Part shown: piece by piece, positions 1-9,805 of the stretch | Position numbering within the stretch: the first letter of the stretch is position 1 | Layout: each line of letters begins with the position of its first letter | Assembly (NCBI RefSeq): GCF_000203915.1 | Contig: NC_008391.1 | Coordinates: 1,364,001 to 1,428,000, forward strand | Source: Burkholderia ambifaria AMMD | GTDB taxonomy: Bacteria > Pseudomonadota > Gammaproteobacteria > Burkholderiales > Burkholderiaceae | Direction: 5' to 3' | DNA: 64,000 nt | Translations under genes and position numbers: made by a program | The notes under the pieces: model-generated | The model's input: the letters and a program-made list of their open reading frames with translations, nothing else | Databases searched by the model: none | Told to the model about the DNA's origin: nothing

Positions 1-563
1 GGGTTGAGGCCTGCCGCCGGCTCGTCGAGCATCAAGAGACGCGGCTCGGTGATCATGCAGCGCGCGATCTCGAGACGCCGCTGGTGCCCGTACGACAGCG
101 TGCCGGCCGGCCGGTTGGCGACCGACCCCAGCCCCATCCGGTCGAGCCATACGGCCGCGCGTTCGAGCGCGTCCTTCTCGGCGCGACGATAGGCGGGCGT
201 CGAGAACAGGCCCGGCAGCAGCCCGGCCTTGACCTTGCGATGCTGCGCGACGAGCAAGTTCTCGACGACCGTCAGCGACTTGAACAGGCGGATGTTCTGG
301 AACGTGCGCACCAGGCCCTTCAACGCGATCTTGTGGCTCGGCAGCCCGCCGATCGCGTGGCCGTCGAGCACGACGTCGCCGCCGGTCGGCTTGTAGAAGC
401 CGCCGACGCAGTTGAACACCGTGGTCTTGCCCGCACCGTTCGGCCCGATGATCGCGAACACCTCGTTGCGGCGCACGTCGAAATCGATGCCGTCCACCGC
501 GAGCAACCCGCCGAAGCGCATCTGCAGCCCGGCGACCTTCAACAGTTCTGCATTCGCGCTCAT
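1..563 (-). CDS. livG: Branched-chain amino acid ABC transporter ATP-binding protein LivG, partial (C-terminus beyond window)
   Basis: This is the first cytoplasmic ATPase subunit of a LIV-type amino acid importer. Reading leftwards from ATG at 563 gives [19 protein letters not shown], a Walker A motif (GPNGAGKTT), the Q-loop region (RTFQNIRLF), the ABC signature ([10 protein letters not shown], a variant of LSGGQ) and a Walker B ([12 protein letters not shown]). The frame then runs off the left edge, so about 187 of the usual 255 or so residues are present. The start ATG overlaps the TGA of the permease gene upstream (ATGA), indicating translational coupling. The family is certain; the exact amino acid substrate is not. 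livF, the second ATPase, would be expected just outside the window. Confidence 0.93.
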   Translation of the reverse strand, partial: MSANAELLKVAGLQMRFGGLLAVDGIDFDVRRNEVFAIIGPNGAGKTTVFNCVGGFYKPTGGDVVLDGHAIGGLPSHKIALKGLVRTFQNIRLFKSLTVVENLLVAQHRKVKAGLLPGLFSTPAYRRAEKDALERAAVWLDRMGLGSVANRPAGTLSYGHQRRLEIARCMITEPRLLMLDEPAAGLN

Positions 564-1831
564 TGCGGCAGCTCCACGTGGGGACGGCTCGCGGGCAGCA
601 GGCCCTGCGGACGCCACATCATCATCAACACCATCACCAGACCGAAGATCAGCATCCGGTACTCTGCGAAGCCGCGCGCGACTTCCGGCAGCACGGTCAG
701 CAGGATCGCCGCGAGAATCACGCCGAGCTGCGAGCCCATCCCGCCGAGCACCACGATCGCGAGGATCAGCGCCGATTCGATGAAGGTGAACGATTCAGGA
801 TTCACGAGGCCCTGACGCGCGGCGAAGAACGCGCCGCCGATGCCCGCGAACGCCGCGCCGAGCGTGAACGCCGACAGCTTGATGCGCGTCGGGTTCAGAC
901 CCAGCGAACGGCACGCGATCTCGTCGTCGCGCAGCGCTTCCCATGCGCGGCCCATCGGCATGCGGATCAGGCGGCTCGTCACGAACAGCGTGAAGCCGAC
1001 CAGCACCAGCGCGATCAGGTACAGGAAGATCACCATGTGCTCGCCGCTGTATTCCAGCCCGATCAGCTCGTGGAAAGTCTTCGCGCCTTCGACGCTCGCC
1101 GAGCGCGCCATCTCGAAGCCGAACACCGTCGGCTTCGGAATGCTCGAGATGCCGTCCGGGCCGCCCGTGAGGCTCGTCAGGTTGTTCGCGAGCAGGCGGA
1201 TGATTTCGCCGAAGCCGAGCGTGACGATCGCGAGATAGTCGCCGCGCAGGCGCAGCACCGGGAAGCCGAGCAGGAAGCCGAACGTCGCCGCGGCGACTGC
1301 CGCGATCGGCAGACACTCCCAGAACGACAGCCCGAAATACTGGTTCAGCATCGCGTACGTATAGCCGCCGACCGCGTAGAACCCGACATAGCCGAGGTCC
1401 AGCAGACCCGCGAAACCGACCACGATGTTCAGCCCGAGACCGAGGATCACGTAGATCAGCGCGAGCGTCGCGACGTCCACCGCGCCGCGCGAGCCGAAGA
1501 ACGGCCACACGAGCCCGACCGCGAGCAGCACCCAGATGACCACGCGCTGCTGCTGCGCGCCCATTGCGGGCAGCGCCGGCAGCTTCACCGCCGATTTCGC
1601 GCGCACGAGCCACGGCTTGAACAGCTGGAACAGGAACACGGCCGCGACCGCGATCCACACCGGACGCCAGTGCGGCGTCAGCACGACCTGATAGCCGTCG
1701 AGCTTCAACTGCAGCCCGAGCACCGGAATCGTGAGGATCGCCGTCAGGAACGCGGCGGCCACGGCATTCTTCAGCGCCTGGCTGACCGACGCGTCGGCGG
1801 CCGGACGGCGAACGGAAATGACTTGACTCAT
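560..1831 (-). CDS. livM: Branched-chain amino acid ABC transporter permease LivM
   Basis: Inner-membrane permease of the LIV importer, 423 residues. The N-terminal third carries extra hydrophobic segments, as in other LivM proteins. From about residue 110 it has the conserved core, including [32 protein letters not shown] and, near the C-terminus, the EAA-type loop [13 protein letters not shown]. The gene sits 11 bases after livH in the same direction and overlaps livG by four bases, so it belongs to the livK-H-M-G operon. Length and motif order match family members; nothing is missing. Confidence 0.95.
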   Translation of the reverse strand: MSQVISVRRPAADASVSQALKNAVAAAFLTAILTIPVLGLQLKLDGYQVVLTPHWRPVWIAVAAVFLFQLFKPWLVRAKSAVKLPALPAMGAQQQRVVIWVLLAVGLVWPFFGSRGAVDVATLALIYVILGLGLNIVVGFAGLLDLGYVGFYAVGGYTYAMLNQYFGLSFWECLPIAAVAAATFGFLLGFPVLRLRGDYLAIVTLGFGEIIRLLANNLTSLTGGPDGISSIPKPTVFGFEMARSASVEGAKTFHELIGLEYSGEHMVIFLYLIALVLVGFTLFVTSRLIRMPMGRAWEALRDDEIACRSLGLNPTRIKLSAFTLGAAFAGIGGAFFAARQGLVNPESFTFIESALILAIVVLGGMGSQLGVILAAILLTVLPEVARGFAEYRMLIFGLVMVLMMMWRPQGLLPASRPHVELPQ

Positions 1832-1842
1832 CTGCGTCTCCC

Positions 1843-2769
<927 letters not shown>

Positions 2770-2895
2770 GTGCGGGAAGCTCCCGTTGGCGCTGGGTCGC
2801 ATGCCGTCGCCGGATCACGGCGTTCGGCCGCGCGCAACGCACGGTGTCGTCTCGGGCCGCCCCTTGGCCGCGCAACGGCCAAATGCGCATGCGCC

Positions 2896-2914
2896 CTGCC
2901 CGGGTGACGGGCAG
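2896..2914 (-). terminator. Intercistronic hairpin between livK and livH
   Basis: CTGCCCG and CGGGCAG form a perfect 7-bp stem around a GGTGA loop. No T-run follows on the minus strand, so it is more likely an mRNA-stabilising or partly attenuating hairpin than a full terminator. Such hairpins are common after genes for highly expressed binding proteins and help keep the binding protein in excess over the permease. The stem is seen directly; the function is inferred. Confidence 0.45.
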
Positions 2915-2941
2915 AGCGGTGCGCGGGGCGGGTACTCCGTA

Positions 2942-4060
2942 TTACCGGGCGGCGGTCTTCGTCGCGTCCTTGTGCCACGTGTAGACGACGAACTTGAACG
3001 ACTTCAGGTCGCCCTGCGCGTCATACGCGACCTTGCCGATCGGCGTGTCGAACGTCGTCTTGTGCATGTACGCGGCGACCTTCGTCGGGTCCGTCGTCTT
3101 CGCTCCCGCGATCGAGTCGGCGATGATCTTCACCGCTGCGTACGACGGCATCTGGAACGGGCCGTTCGCGTCGCGCTTCTTGTCCGCGAACGCCTTCACG
3201 AGGCCTGCGTTGGCCGGGTCGGCCGAGAAGTCGGCCGGCAGCGTGACCAGCATGCCTTCCGACGCCGGGCCGGCGATCGCCGTCACGTCCTTGTTGCCCA
3301 CGCCTTCGGGGCCCATGAACGTTGCCTTCACGCCCTGCTCGCGCGCCTGACGCATCAGCAGGCCCATCTCCGGGTGGTAGCCGCCGAAGTAGACGAAGTC
3401 GACGCCTTGCGACTTCAGCTTCGTGATGATCGCCGAGTAGTCCGAATCGCCGGCGTTGACGCCTTCGAACAGGACGACCGGAATCTTCGCGGCTTCGAGG
3501 TCCTTCTTCACCGACGATGCGATGCCCTGGCCGTACGACTGCTTGTCGTGCAGGATCGCGACCTTCTTCGGCTTCACGTTGTTGATGATGTAGTGCGCAG
3601 CGGCCGGGCCTTGCTGGTCGTCACGGCCGATCGTGCGGAAGATGAAGTGGCGCTTCTTGCCTTCCGTCAGCTGCGGCGCGGTGGCCGACGGCGTGACCAT
3701 CACGATGCCTTCGTTTTCGTAGATGTCGGATGCGGGGATCGTCGAACCCGAGCACACGTGGCCGATCACGTACTTGATCTTCTGGCTGACGATCTTGTTG
3801 GCGACGGCGACGGCCTGCTTCGGTTCGCAGGCGTCGTCCATCATCACCACTTCAAACTTGTTGCCGCCCGCACCGCCTGCCGCGTTGATCTGTTCGATCG
3901 CGGTCAGCGCGCCGGCCTTCACCATGTCGCCGTATTGGGCGACCGAACCGCTCATCGGACCAGCGATGGCGATCTTCACGGTTTCCGCGTGCGCGGCGGC
4001 GGCGCCGGCGGCGAACAGCACGGCGGCGGCGGAAATGGACGTAAGACGGGACAGCGTCAT
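2942..4060 (-). CDS. livK: Branched-chain amino acid ABC transporter periplasmic binding protein (LivK/LivJ type)
   Basis: Periplasmic ligand-binding protein, 372 residues. The start at 4060 (MTLSRLTSISAAAVLFAAGAAAAHA) is chosen because GAGGAG lies six bases upstream and it gives a clean signal peptide cleaved before ETVKIAIAGPMSG. Longer in-frame starts at 4087 and 4261 lack these properties. The mature protein has the LIV-BP fold markers KIAIAGPMSGSVAQYGDMVKAG near its start, DDACEPKQAV and VIGHVCSGSTIPASD around residues 80-110. It is the first gene of the liv operon. Ligand specificity cannot be read from sequence; leucine, isoleucine and valine are the default guess. Confidence 0.93.
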   Translation of the reverse strand: MTLSRLTSISAAAVLFAAGAAAAHAETVKIAIAGPMSGSVAQYGDMVKAGALTAIEQINAAGGAGGNKFEVVMMDDACEPKQAVAVANKIVSQKIKYVIGHVCSGSTIPASDIYENEGIVMVTPSATAPQLTEGKKRHFIFRTIGRDDQQGPAAAHYIINNVKPKKVAILHDKQSYGQGIASSVKKDLEAAKIPVVLFEGVNAGDSDYSAIITKLKSQGVDFVYFGGYHPEMGLLMRQAREQGVKATFMGPEGVGNKDVTAIAGPASEGMLVTLPADFSADPANAGLVKAFADKKRDANGPFQMPSYAAVKIIADSIAGAKTTDPTKVAAYMHKTTFDTPIGKVAYDAQGDLKSFKFVVYTWHKDATKTAAR

Positions 4061-4872
4061 CAGGAGCTCCTCGATGTTGTTAGTCATACGGGCAAAGGCG
4101 GCATGACTTGCGCAATCGAACAGCACCCGGGGCGAGGACATGGGACACGCCCGAGACACATGAAGACGGACCTGCGGATGAATGATGCGTAGCGGGGCCC
4201 GGCTCTTGCAGTCCCCGATGGGGACGTCTGGTTCGGAAAGACATCGTGATGCGTCTTGCATTGCGCAAGCGTTTCGCCTGCCCCGCTTGCCAAATTGCTC
4301 GTTCGGAGGGATGGTCCGACAGCCATTGGCAAGGCAGCCGAAATTATATGGGCGTTTTTAAATCGTCTGTCAAAAATGCCGGTGTTATGAGGGAAAACAC
4401 GGAGAAACTTGCCGGGTGGTGGGTGGCGATGGGGGCGCAACTTGGCGGCGGTGGGAGCGTTTGCGGTGGGTGCAATTGGGTTGCGATTTTGGGTGGGGTG
4501 GCGGGTGGGAGGCTTGCTGGTGGGCTTCGTTGTGAGGTTCGGGGCGCCGCGTACGATTTTTTGGCTTTACAGGGTCGTAGCGTTTTAAATCAATCGACTG
4601 ATGATTGGGTTGGCGTGCGCCGATGCGGGGCGTTGGGCCGGAGCGGTCAATCCTTCTGTTTGCCGACGAATTCGTCTCACGCGAAAGCTAATTGTTAATT
4701 TTGTGAAATAATGCGAACTCGCCTCTGCAATCCAGCCAGCCTTCCTGCGTGTCGCGTCCGCCGCGCCCCGTAGTCGCTTCTGGGCCGCTTCGACACCCTT
4801 CCGTCGCCCAGCCGCCAGCCAGTGATCTGCCGTTTTTTTTTCTCATCGCATATCACCTGGTTCGGATCGCCA
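4061..4872. other. Intergenic region between livK and the secreted protein gene
   Basis: About 810 bases. It holds the liv promoter and leader in the left half. Positions 4420-4530 are strikingly G-rich on the plus strand (runs of GGGTGG type) without a recognisable gene. Around 4685-4715 it becomes AT-rich (TTAATTTTGTGAAATAAT), which may be the promoter of the gene at 4873. Open frames here lack ribosome sites and protein-like composition. Confidence 0.5.
4343..4373 (-). promoter_or_regulatory. Sigma-70 promoter of the liv operon
   Basis: On the minus strand there is a perfect -35 hexamer TTGACA (4368-4373) and a perfect -10 hexamer TATAAT (4343-4348), separated by 19 bases, two more than optimal. 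Transcription would start near 4336, leaving an untranslated leader of roughly 275 bases before livK. Confidence 0.65.
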
Positions 4873-5493
4873 ATGAATCATCACCTCCGTTTTTCTTCCG
4901 CTGCCGCGCTTGCTTGTGCGCTTTCTGTTTCTATTGCCGACGCTTCAGGTCGCGATTCGCTGGTCGATCGGTCGGGCGGCGCCAATGTGTTTCGTTCGGA
5001 ACGTCGAGTTGTGGGCCGGGATGATGGGCGTGTGGCGCGGACGACGCGGCAAGTCGAGTATGCGGCGCCAGTGAAACGTGGTCCGTTCGATACGCCGGAT
5101 ACGCGGCCGTTGCGGGTTTCGGGCGATACGCTTGCGCCGCAGTCTTCGGATGAACACGGATCTGGCGATTCGGCATGGCCTTCGAATCGCGTCGCGCTCG
5201 GTGCGGGTGGGAGCGATAGCTTCGGGCGCGCGTTGCCCAGGCACGAACAGCGTGAACTGAACTGGAATGAATATCTGCGGGCCAGTGGGTCACATGCTCC
5301 TGGCGGCGGCAAACCGTATGCGCCGACGCGACCTTTCGATGCCGCGCGCGGTCCGCACGGTGCGCCAAATCCGTACGATCCGTCAGTGCCGCAACCGGAG
5401 ACGCGGACGTTCTATGACAACGGCGCGGGTTCGCATTGCACAGCTACGAGTGGGGCTGGGACGGCGCGGTCTTCTTGCAATATCGCTTGGTGA
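4873..5493 (+). CDS. Secreted hypothetical protein
   Basis: A 206-residue protein of unrecognised family. The start at 4873 (MNHHLRFSSAAALACALSVSIADASG) gives a short signal peptide; an in-frame start at 4822 would only add a poorly supported extension. The mature part is rich in Arg, Gly, Asp, Ser and Pro, has no membrane segment and looks largely disordered. Near the C-terminus it has two cysteines (SHCTATSGAGTARSSCNIAW) that could form a disulphide. No neighbour suggests a role. The gene borders the AT-richer patch starting near 5.5 kb. I do not recognise a function. Confidence 0.6.
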   Translation: MNHHLRFSSAAALACALSVSIADASGRDSLVDRSGGANVFRSERRVVGRDDGRVARTTRQVEYAAPVKRGPFDTPDTRPLRVSGDTLAPQSSDEHGSGDSAWPSNRVALGAGGSDSFGRALPRHEQRELNWNEYLRASGSHAPGGGKPYAPTRPFDAARGPHGAPNPYDPSVPQPETRTFYDNGAGSHCTATSGAGTARSSCNIAW

Positions 5494-6046
5494 TAGGTTT
5501 GGTGGCCCGTGGCCGCCGCTGCCGCAGTGCCAACGCAGCTGCCCAAGCTGACGCCGCAGAGCATTCACTCGGTCAGTTGAAGGCGCCTGCGCTTTCAGAA
5601 GAAGACGCGGGCCAATCCGTTGCTGATTTTAACGATTCCACGATGGGTGATGTTCGCTATTACAAGAAGACCATTCCAAAAACGCTTATGACATATTGGT
5701 CAAGAATGGTGACCGTGGTAACACATTCTGACAAAGTTCAACAAACGCCGACAAGGCAAAGAAGGGCTCGCGTGCTTAACGCGAAAAATAATTGGGGGAG
5801 GCCTCCGCACTGTGGAACCTTCACCGGAGACGGTTTGTGGAAGGTTCGGTGTAACGCGCAACTGCACAACGGGGCATTCCGAGATCGGCTAGTACCGTTT
5901 CCCAAGCAGCACGTGGTACGTCCCGTCAGCTTGCTACAGCGGGCCGGACTTAGTCAGCGTTGGTGGCAAGTATCGTTACACGGTACACTATGCCAAAATA
6001 GGGTCAAATTTGCGTTAGGCCGCGACTTCCATCCCAGGAGAATCTC
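5494..6046. other. Gene-poor junction before the AAA ATPase
   Basis: About 550 bases that become progressively AT-richer. A frame from 5436 to 6050 is open, but it starts inside the secreted protein gene, has no ribosome site, and its product is basic and low in structure, so I do not call it. Short protein-like stretches appear in more than one frame around 5650-5760, which would fit a decayed gene, but no family is recognisable. Confidence 0.35.
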
Positions 6047-7603
6047 TTGACGAGTCCAGACGAAAAAAAACTTATCGCGCTTCGGCAAAAAATTACCGAA
6101 AGCCTTCGTATTCAGCGCGATAGTTCCGAAGCCGTTCCATATATCGATGCCAGCAACATCGTAGGTGACGTCTGTGCAAGGCAAAATCACGCCATTTTTG
6201 CGCGGCGCGGTTGCGGAAAAACTCTCCTTCTTCATCATTCGAGCCGATCCGTTGATGACTCCGTCCGCGCGGTCTATTTGAATTGCGAAGATTTCAAAAG
6301 ACATTCATTTCCAAATGTCCTAATTGAAATTCTCGACGCACTGTTCGGCGAGCTCGAAAGACATCTCACTGGATGGTTTGGTAGAAAAAAGCGATCACGG
6401 GACCTAGTAAAGCAAATTCGCGGAGAACTCTCCAAGCTAAGAGTTTCCGAAGACTCCAGCGAAGAATCTGTTCGGAGCACAAGTAGCGCGGAGCAACACA
6501 CGTCTGATGAATTGTCACTTGGGATTTCGAGCACACCAATTACTGCAAAAATCGGTGAAATCTCCGCTCATAAGTCAAAAACGGAGATCGAGAGAAACTA
6601 TAAAGTCCGCAACGATAAGCTGCGTGAACTAGATATGTTGCTTCCACGCCTTAAAGAACAAGTTCGAGAGTTCTTCCACGTCTCCAGCTCAGTAAAATCT
6701 GTATTTCTCCAAATCGATGACCTTTATCATCTTAAGAAAATTGACCAGCCGTTCGTGATGGATTACATCCATCGTCTTTGCAAGGACGTACCGCTCTATT
6801 TCAAGGTTGCTACTCTGCGCCATGCATCTTCCCTATACGTTGATCGCGACGGCCAACCCATCGGCGCCCAAGAACGCCATGATTATCAACCTATCAATAT
6901 CGACTACACATTCACGGACTTTGCGCGAACTCGCGATCAGAACCGCAGAATTTTTCATGAATTTGGAAGATCGGTAGGGCTAAAATCCAATCAAATCGAC
7001 CAGCTTTTCAAAGGGGAAGGGTTTGATCGGCTCGTGATGGCCGGCGGTGGTGTTCCGAGAGATACTTTGTCATTGTTTCTGGAGGTTTTAAATACTGTTC
7101 GTGAAAATGGTGGCGACCGAATCGGCAAAGATGATGTCAGAGTCATGAGCCGGTCCAATTTTGAACGCCGCATCGAGGAATTAAAGCAGGACTCCGAAGG
7201 TGGCGAACAAGACGTGCTAATGCGCGGCATCTACGCACTCAGAACGTTCTGTCTAACAAAGAAATCTAATGCCTTCGTAATTTCCGAACAATCTTTACAA
7301 CAAAGAGACGATTTTCGACAACTCATAAATCGCCTACTTGATTATCGAATAATCCACAATGCTGGCGCCGCAATAACTCATAAATCTCAGGCCGGAACAT
7401 ACCAAGCGTTCGCCATTGATATAGGCTGCTACGCCCATCTTCGTAAGCTTGATGGCCGATTCAATGAGCTTGACCTTTCCGATCGAGACGCAAAGGAAAA
7501 ATTGCGCTCGGCACCGGTTTTCGGTCCATCTGATTTTGAATCGCTCCTTCAGGCAACCCCTCAAAACGTTGAGGCAGCGTTGCTAGGAGATGTCGATAGC
7601 TGA
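6047..7603 (+). CDS. Stand-alone AAA-type (ORC/Cdc6- or STAND-like) ATPase
   Basis: A 518-residue cytoplasmic protein. The start is TTG at 6047, supported by AGGAG six bases upstream; no ATG start fits as well. A Walker A motif ARRGCGKT lies at residues 52-59 and a Walker B VFLQIDDLYHL at 219-229. Between them is a charged, probably coiled segment (about 110-205, with KSKTEIERNYKVRNDKLRELD). KVATLRHASSLY near 253-264 could be a sensor region. The C-terminal third looks like a winged-helix or regulatory region but has no clear motif. The gene stands alone and is visibly AT-richer than its surroundings, with different codon use, suggesting transfer. The architecture recalls proteins annotated as ORC-CDC6 family AAA ATPases, some of which sit in defence loci. 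The function here is unknown. Confidence 0.75.
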   Translation: MTSPDEKKLIALRQKITESLRIQRDSSEAVPYIDASNIVGDVCARQNHAIFARRGCGKTLLLHHSSRSVDDSVRAVYLNCEDFKRHSFPNVLIEILDALFGELERHLTGWFGRKKRSRDLVKQIRGELSKLRVSEDSSEESVRSTSSAEQHTSDELSLGISSTPITAKIGEISAHKSKTEIERNYKVRNDKLRELDMLLPRLKEQVREFFHVSSSVKSVFLQIDDLYHLKKIDQPFVMDYIHRLCKDVPLYFKVATLRHASSLYVDRDGQPIGAQERHDYQPINIDYTFTDFARTRDQNRRIFHEFGRSVGLKSNQIDQLFKGEGFDRLVMAGGGVPRDTLSLFLEVLNTVRENGGDRIGKDDVRVMSRSNFERRIEELKQDSEGGEQDVLMRGIYALRTFCLTKKSNAFVISEQSLQQRDDFRQLINRLLDYRIIHNAGAAITHKSQAGTYQAFAIDIGCYAHLRKLDGRFNELDLSDRDAKEKLRSAPVFGPSDFESLLQATPQNVEAALLGDVDS

Positions 7604-7939
7604 AGTATGTTGCAAGGGGGTTTGGCAAGCGCACTTATTCTTTCACTCTGAGTCACGCCCCCGTCGACTCTTGATATGCACCATTGGCGCGCCTTTCCAA
7701 ACCGCGCTCGAAACCTGACGGGTGGGCTCGCTTGATGCCCCCGCCCATCGGAGTTGAACAGTCCGGAAGCGTCACGCATTAAAATGTCAGCGATCAATTT
7801 CCGGACGTACTCCGGCGTTCCCGTGCGTGACCAATCGGAACTAGCTGGACTTCCGTGTTACTGCCAGCCACACACGATCGGCTACCACCGCCAATAGCTG
7901 ACACACATCGCGGGACGTTGATATCCCGTTAAACACCCC
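7604..7939. other. Intergenic region after the AAA ATPase
   Basis: About 335 bases between two convergent genes. No open frame with a ribosome site, no T-run terminator and no repeat was found. Composition returns to GC-rich towards 7940. A small inverted repeat (CGGGA/TCCCG near 7912-7930) lies just after the yfiB stop. Confidence 0.4.
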
Positions 7940-8455
7940 TCACCGCGGCGAAACCACAATCGCCGCCCGCCGATTCTGCGCCCGCCCGGTTGGCGTCCGG
8001 TTGTCCCCCACCGGATCGCTCTTCCCCTTCCCTATGACCGCAACCCGCTTCCCGTCCAGCCCCACATCCACCAGTTCGATCGCCACCACCTCCGCCCGCC
8101 GCCGCGACAGCTCCCGATCGTAAGCCACCGTCCCCTCATCATCGGAGTACCCATAAACCCGCACCCCATTGATGCCGGCCGACCTCAACGTCCTCCCGAT
8201 CCGCTCGACGATCCGCCTCACATCCGGCTTCAGGTTATACCGGTCGAAATCGAACAAAATCGGCCCGCTCGAGCCGAACTCGAACCCTTGCCCCGTCTCC
8301 TGAAACCCGGCCGACTTCAGCGCCGTGACCTGCGTCTGCGTGAGCCCCCGATGCAGCGGCGGCGGCGTCTTGCACCCGCCCAGCAACAGACACAGCAGCA
8401 CCGCGCTTCCGACGCACCGCCTCCCAATGCTCACCGGCAACGAGCTTTTCATCAT
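7940..8455 (-). CDS. yfiB: YfiB-like OmpA-domain lipoprotein
   Basis: Outer-membrane lipoprotein, 171 residues. A lipobox LLGGC places the lipidated cysteine at residue 28. The C-terminal OmpA domain follows, with LFDFDRYNLKPDVRRIVERIG, VYGYSDDEGTVAYDRELSRRRAEVV and GRAQNRRAAIVV, the peptidoglycan-binding motifs. It is the last gene of a yfiR-yfiN-yfiB operon. In Pseudomonas aeruginosa YfiB sequesters the periplasmic repressor YfiR and so switches on the cyclase YfiN under envelope stress. The role here is inferred from that system and the conserved order. Confidence 0.85.
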   Translation of the reverse strand: MMKSSLPVSIGRRCVGSAVLLCLLLGGCKTPPPLHRGLTQTQVTALKSAGFQETGQGFEFGSSGPILFDFDRYNLKPDVRRIVERIGRTLRSAGINGVRVYGYSDDEGTVAYDRELSRRRAEVVAIELVDVGLDGKRVAVIGKGKSDPVGDNRTPTGRAQNRRAAIVVSPR

Positions 8456-8536
8456 CGTCCCCTTCGTATGCGCCCGCGCCGCGTGCGCTTCTTATCCCGC
8501 CGCCGCGGCCTCGTCCGCAGCGCGAAACGATAGACA

Positions 8537-9805
8537 TCAAACCCGCCCGGCAACGCCTTCCGCCCACTGCCACGTCCCCGGCCGCGTGCGCTTGGCGCGG
8601 TACATCGCGGCATCCGCCGCCCGCAGCAAGCCGTTCGCGTCCGACGCGTGATCGGGATACAGCGCCACGCCGGCACTCATCATGGTGGCCACCATGCGTC
8701 CGTCGGGCAGTTCGATCGACGGCACCATGCCGGACAAAATCTCGTCGGCGATTCGGCACACGCTTTCCACTTCGCGCACAGTGCCCAGCATCACTGCAAA
8801 TTCGTCGCCGCCCAGGCGCGCGACCAGATCGGTCTCGCGCACCTGCGTGCGCAGCCGCGCCGCGACGCCGACCAGCACCGCGTCGCCGGCATCGTGGCCC
8901 AGGCAGTCGTTGATCTCCTTGAAGCGGTCGCAGTCGAGATACAGGATGGCGACCCGCTGCCCGGTCACCACGGCATCGCAAAGCGCCACCGACAGACGCG
9001 ACTCGAACTGCGCACGGTTGGGCAGCCCGGTGAGCGCATCGTGCGTCGCCTTGTGTTCGAGCGATGCGTTTTCGTCGCGCAGCGTGTTCTGCCAGTCTTC
9101 CAATTCGTCGAGCAGCGCGTTGAAGTCGTCGCCGAGCTGGTTGAGTTCGGCGATCGTCGCGGGCTCGACGCGCCGCCCGAACGCACGCTCGCGCCGCACC
9201 GCATGCGCGACGCCGGCGAGCGCGCGCAGCGGCGCAACGATGTTGCGCAGCAGACGCTTCGAGCTGACATACGCGCCGAGCACGCTGACGAGCAGGCAGC
9301 CGAGAATGCCGCCAATGCCACCGAGCAGGAATCCGAAGAATTGGTGTCCGCGCCCACGCACGATGACCTGACCGACGACGATGCCGTCGTGCATCACCGG
9401 GATGGTCACGGGCCCGGGCAGCGCGAGATCGGCGACACCGCGCTCGAGCCGTGCAATCCGGCCTTCGGCGGGCAGCTTCCAGGTGGCGAACAATTGCCCC
9501 CTGGCATTGGTGACGACCACCTGCGCGACGTCCTCGTCGTTAGCGATGGTGGCGATCGCCTCGTTTGCCGCGACGCGGTCGCCGAACACGAGCGCCGCCT
9601 CGACCGTATAGCCGAGCGAGCGGGCCAGCAGGTTCAGGTTGTTGCCGGCATACGCGCGCAACGCGATCACGGCGACGACGATCAGCGACACGGCGGCCAT
9701 CGCAACCGCGACGAACGCGAGGCGCAAATGCGCGCGACGCAGCACGCTTTGCAGCGTCGGGCGCGGCACACGTGAAGACGAAATGGGGGGCGCGGAGCGT
9801 GTCAT
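8537..9805 (-). CDS. yfiN: Membrane diguanylate cyclase YfiN (TpbB)
   Basis: Inner-membrane enzyme making cyclic di-GMP, 422 residues. The start at 9805 overlaps the yfiR stop (ATGA) and gives MTRSAPPISSSRVPRPTL; a much longer upstream frame is a shadow of yfiR. Membrane helices lie at about residues 28-50 and 156-180, flanking a periplasmic sensor, followed by a HAMP-like linker. The catalytic domain has an intact GGDEF at 332-336 and an inhibitory I-site RETD at 323-326, exactly five residues upstream, so product feedback is expected. In the Yfi system periplasmic YfiR represses this enzyme. Output would be biofilm formation and reduced motility. Confidence 0.92.
   Translation of the reverse strand: MTRSAPPISSSRVPRPTLQSVLRRAHLRLAFVAVAMAAVSLIVVAVIALRAYAGNNLNLLARSLGYTVEAALVFGDRVAANEAIATIANDEDVAQVVVTNARGQLFATWKLPAEGRIARLERGVADLALPGPVTIPVMHDGIVVGQVIVRGRGHQFFGFLLGGIGGILGCLLVSVLGAYVSSKRLLRNIVAPLRALAGVAHAVRRERAFGRRVEPATIAELNQLGDDFNALLDELEDWQNTLRDENASLEHKATHDALTGLPNRAQFESRLSVALCDAVVTGQRVAILYLDCDRFKEINDCLGHDAGDAVLVGVAARLRTQVRETDLVARLGGDEFAVMLGTVREVESVCRIADEILSGMVPSIELPDGRMVATMMSAGVALYPDHASDANGLLRAADAAMYRAKRTRPGTWQWAEGVAGRV

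Noticed and set aside
5436..6050. 204-codon plus ORF before the AAA ATPase
   Set aside because: Starts inside the secreted protein gene, lacks a ribosome site and has no protein-like domain; kept only as a possible decayed region.
7561..7797. 78-codon minus ORF in the gap after the ATPase
   Set aside because: TTG start, no ribosome site, overlaps the end of the ATPase gene antisense.
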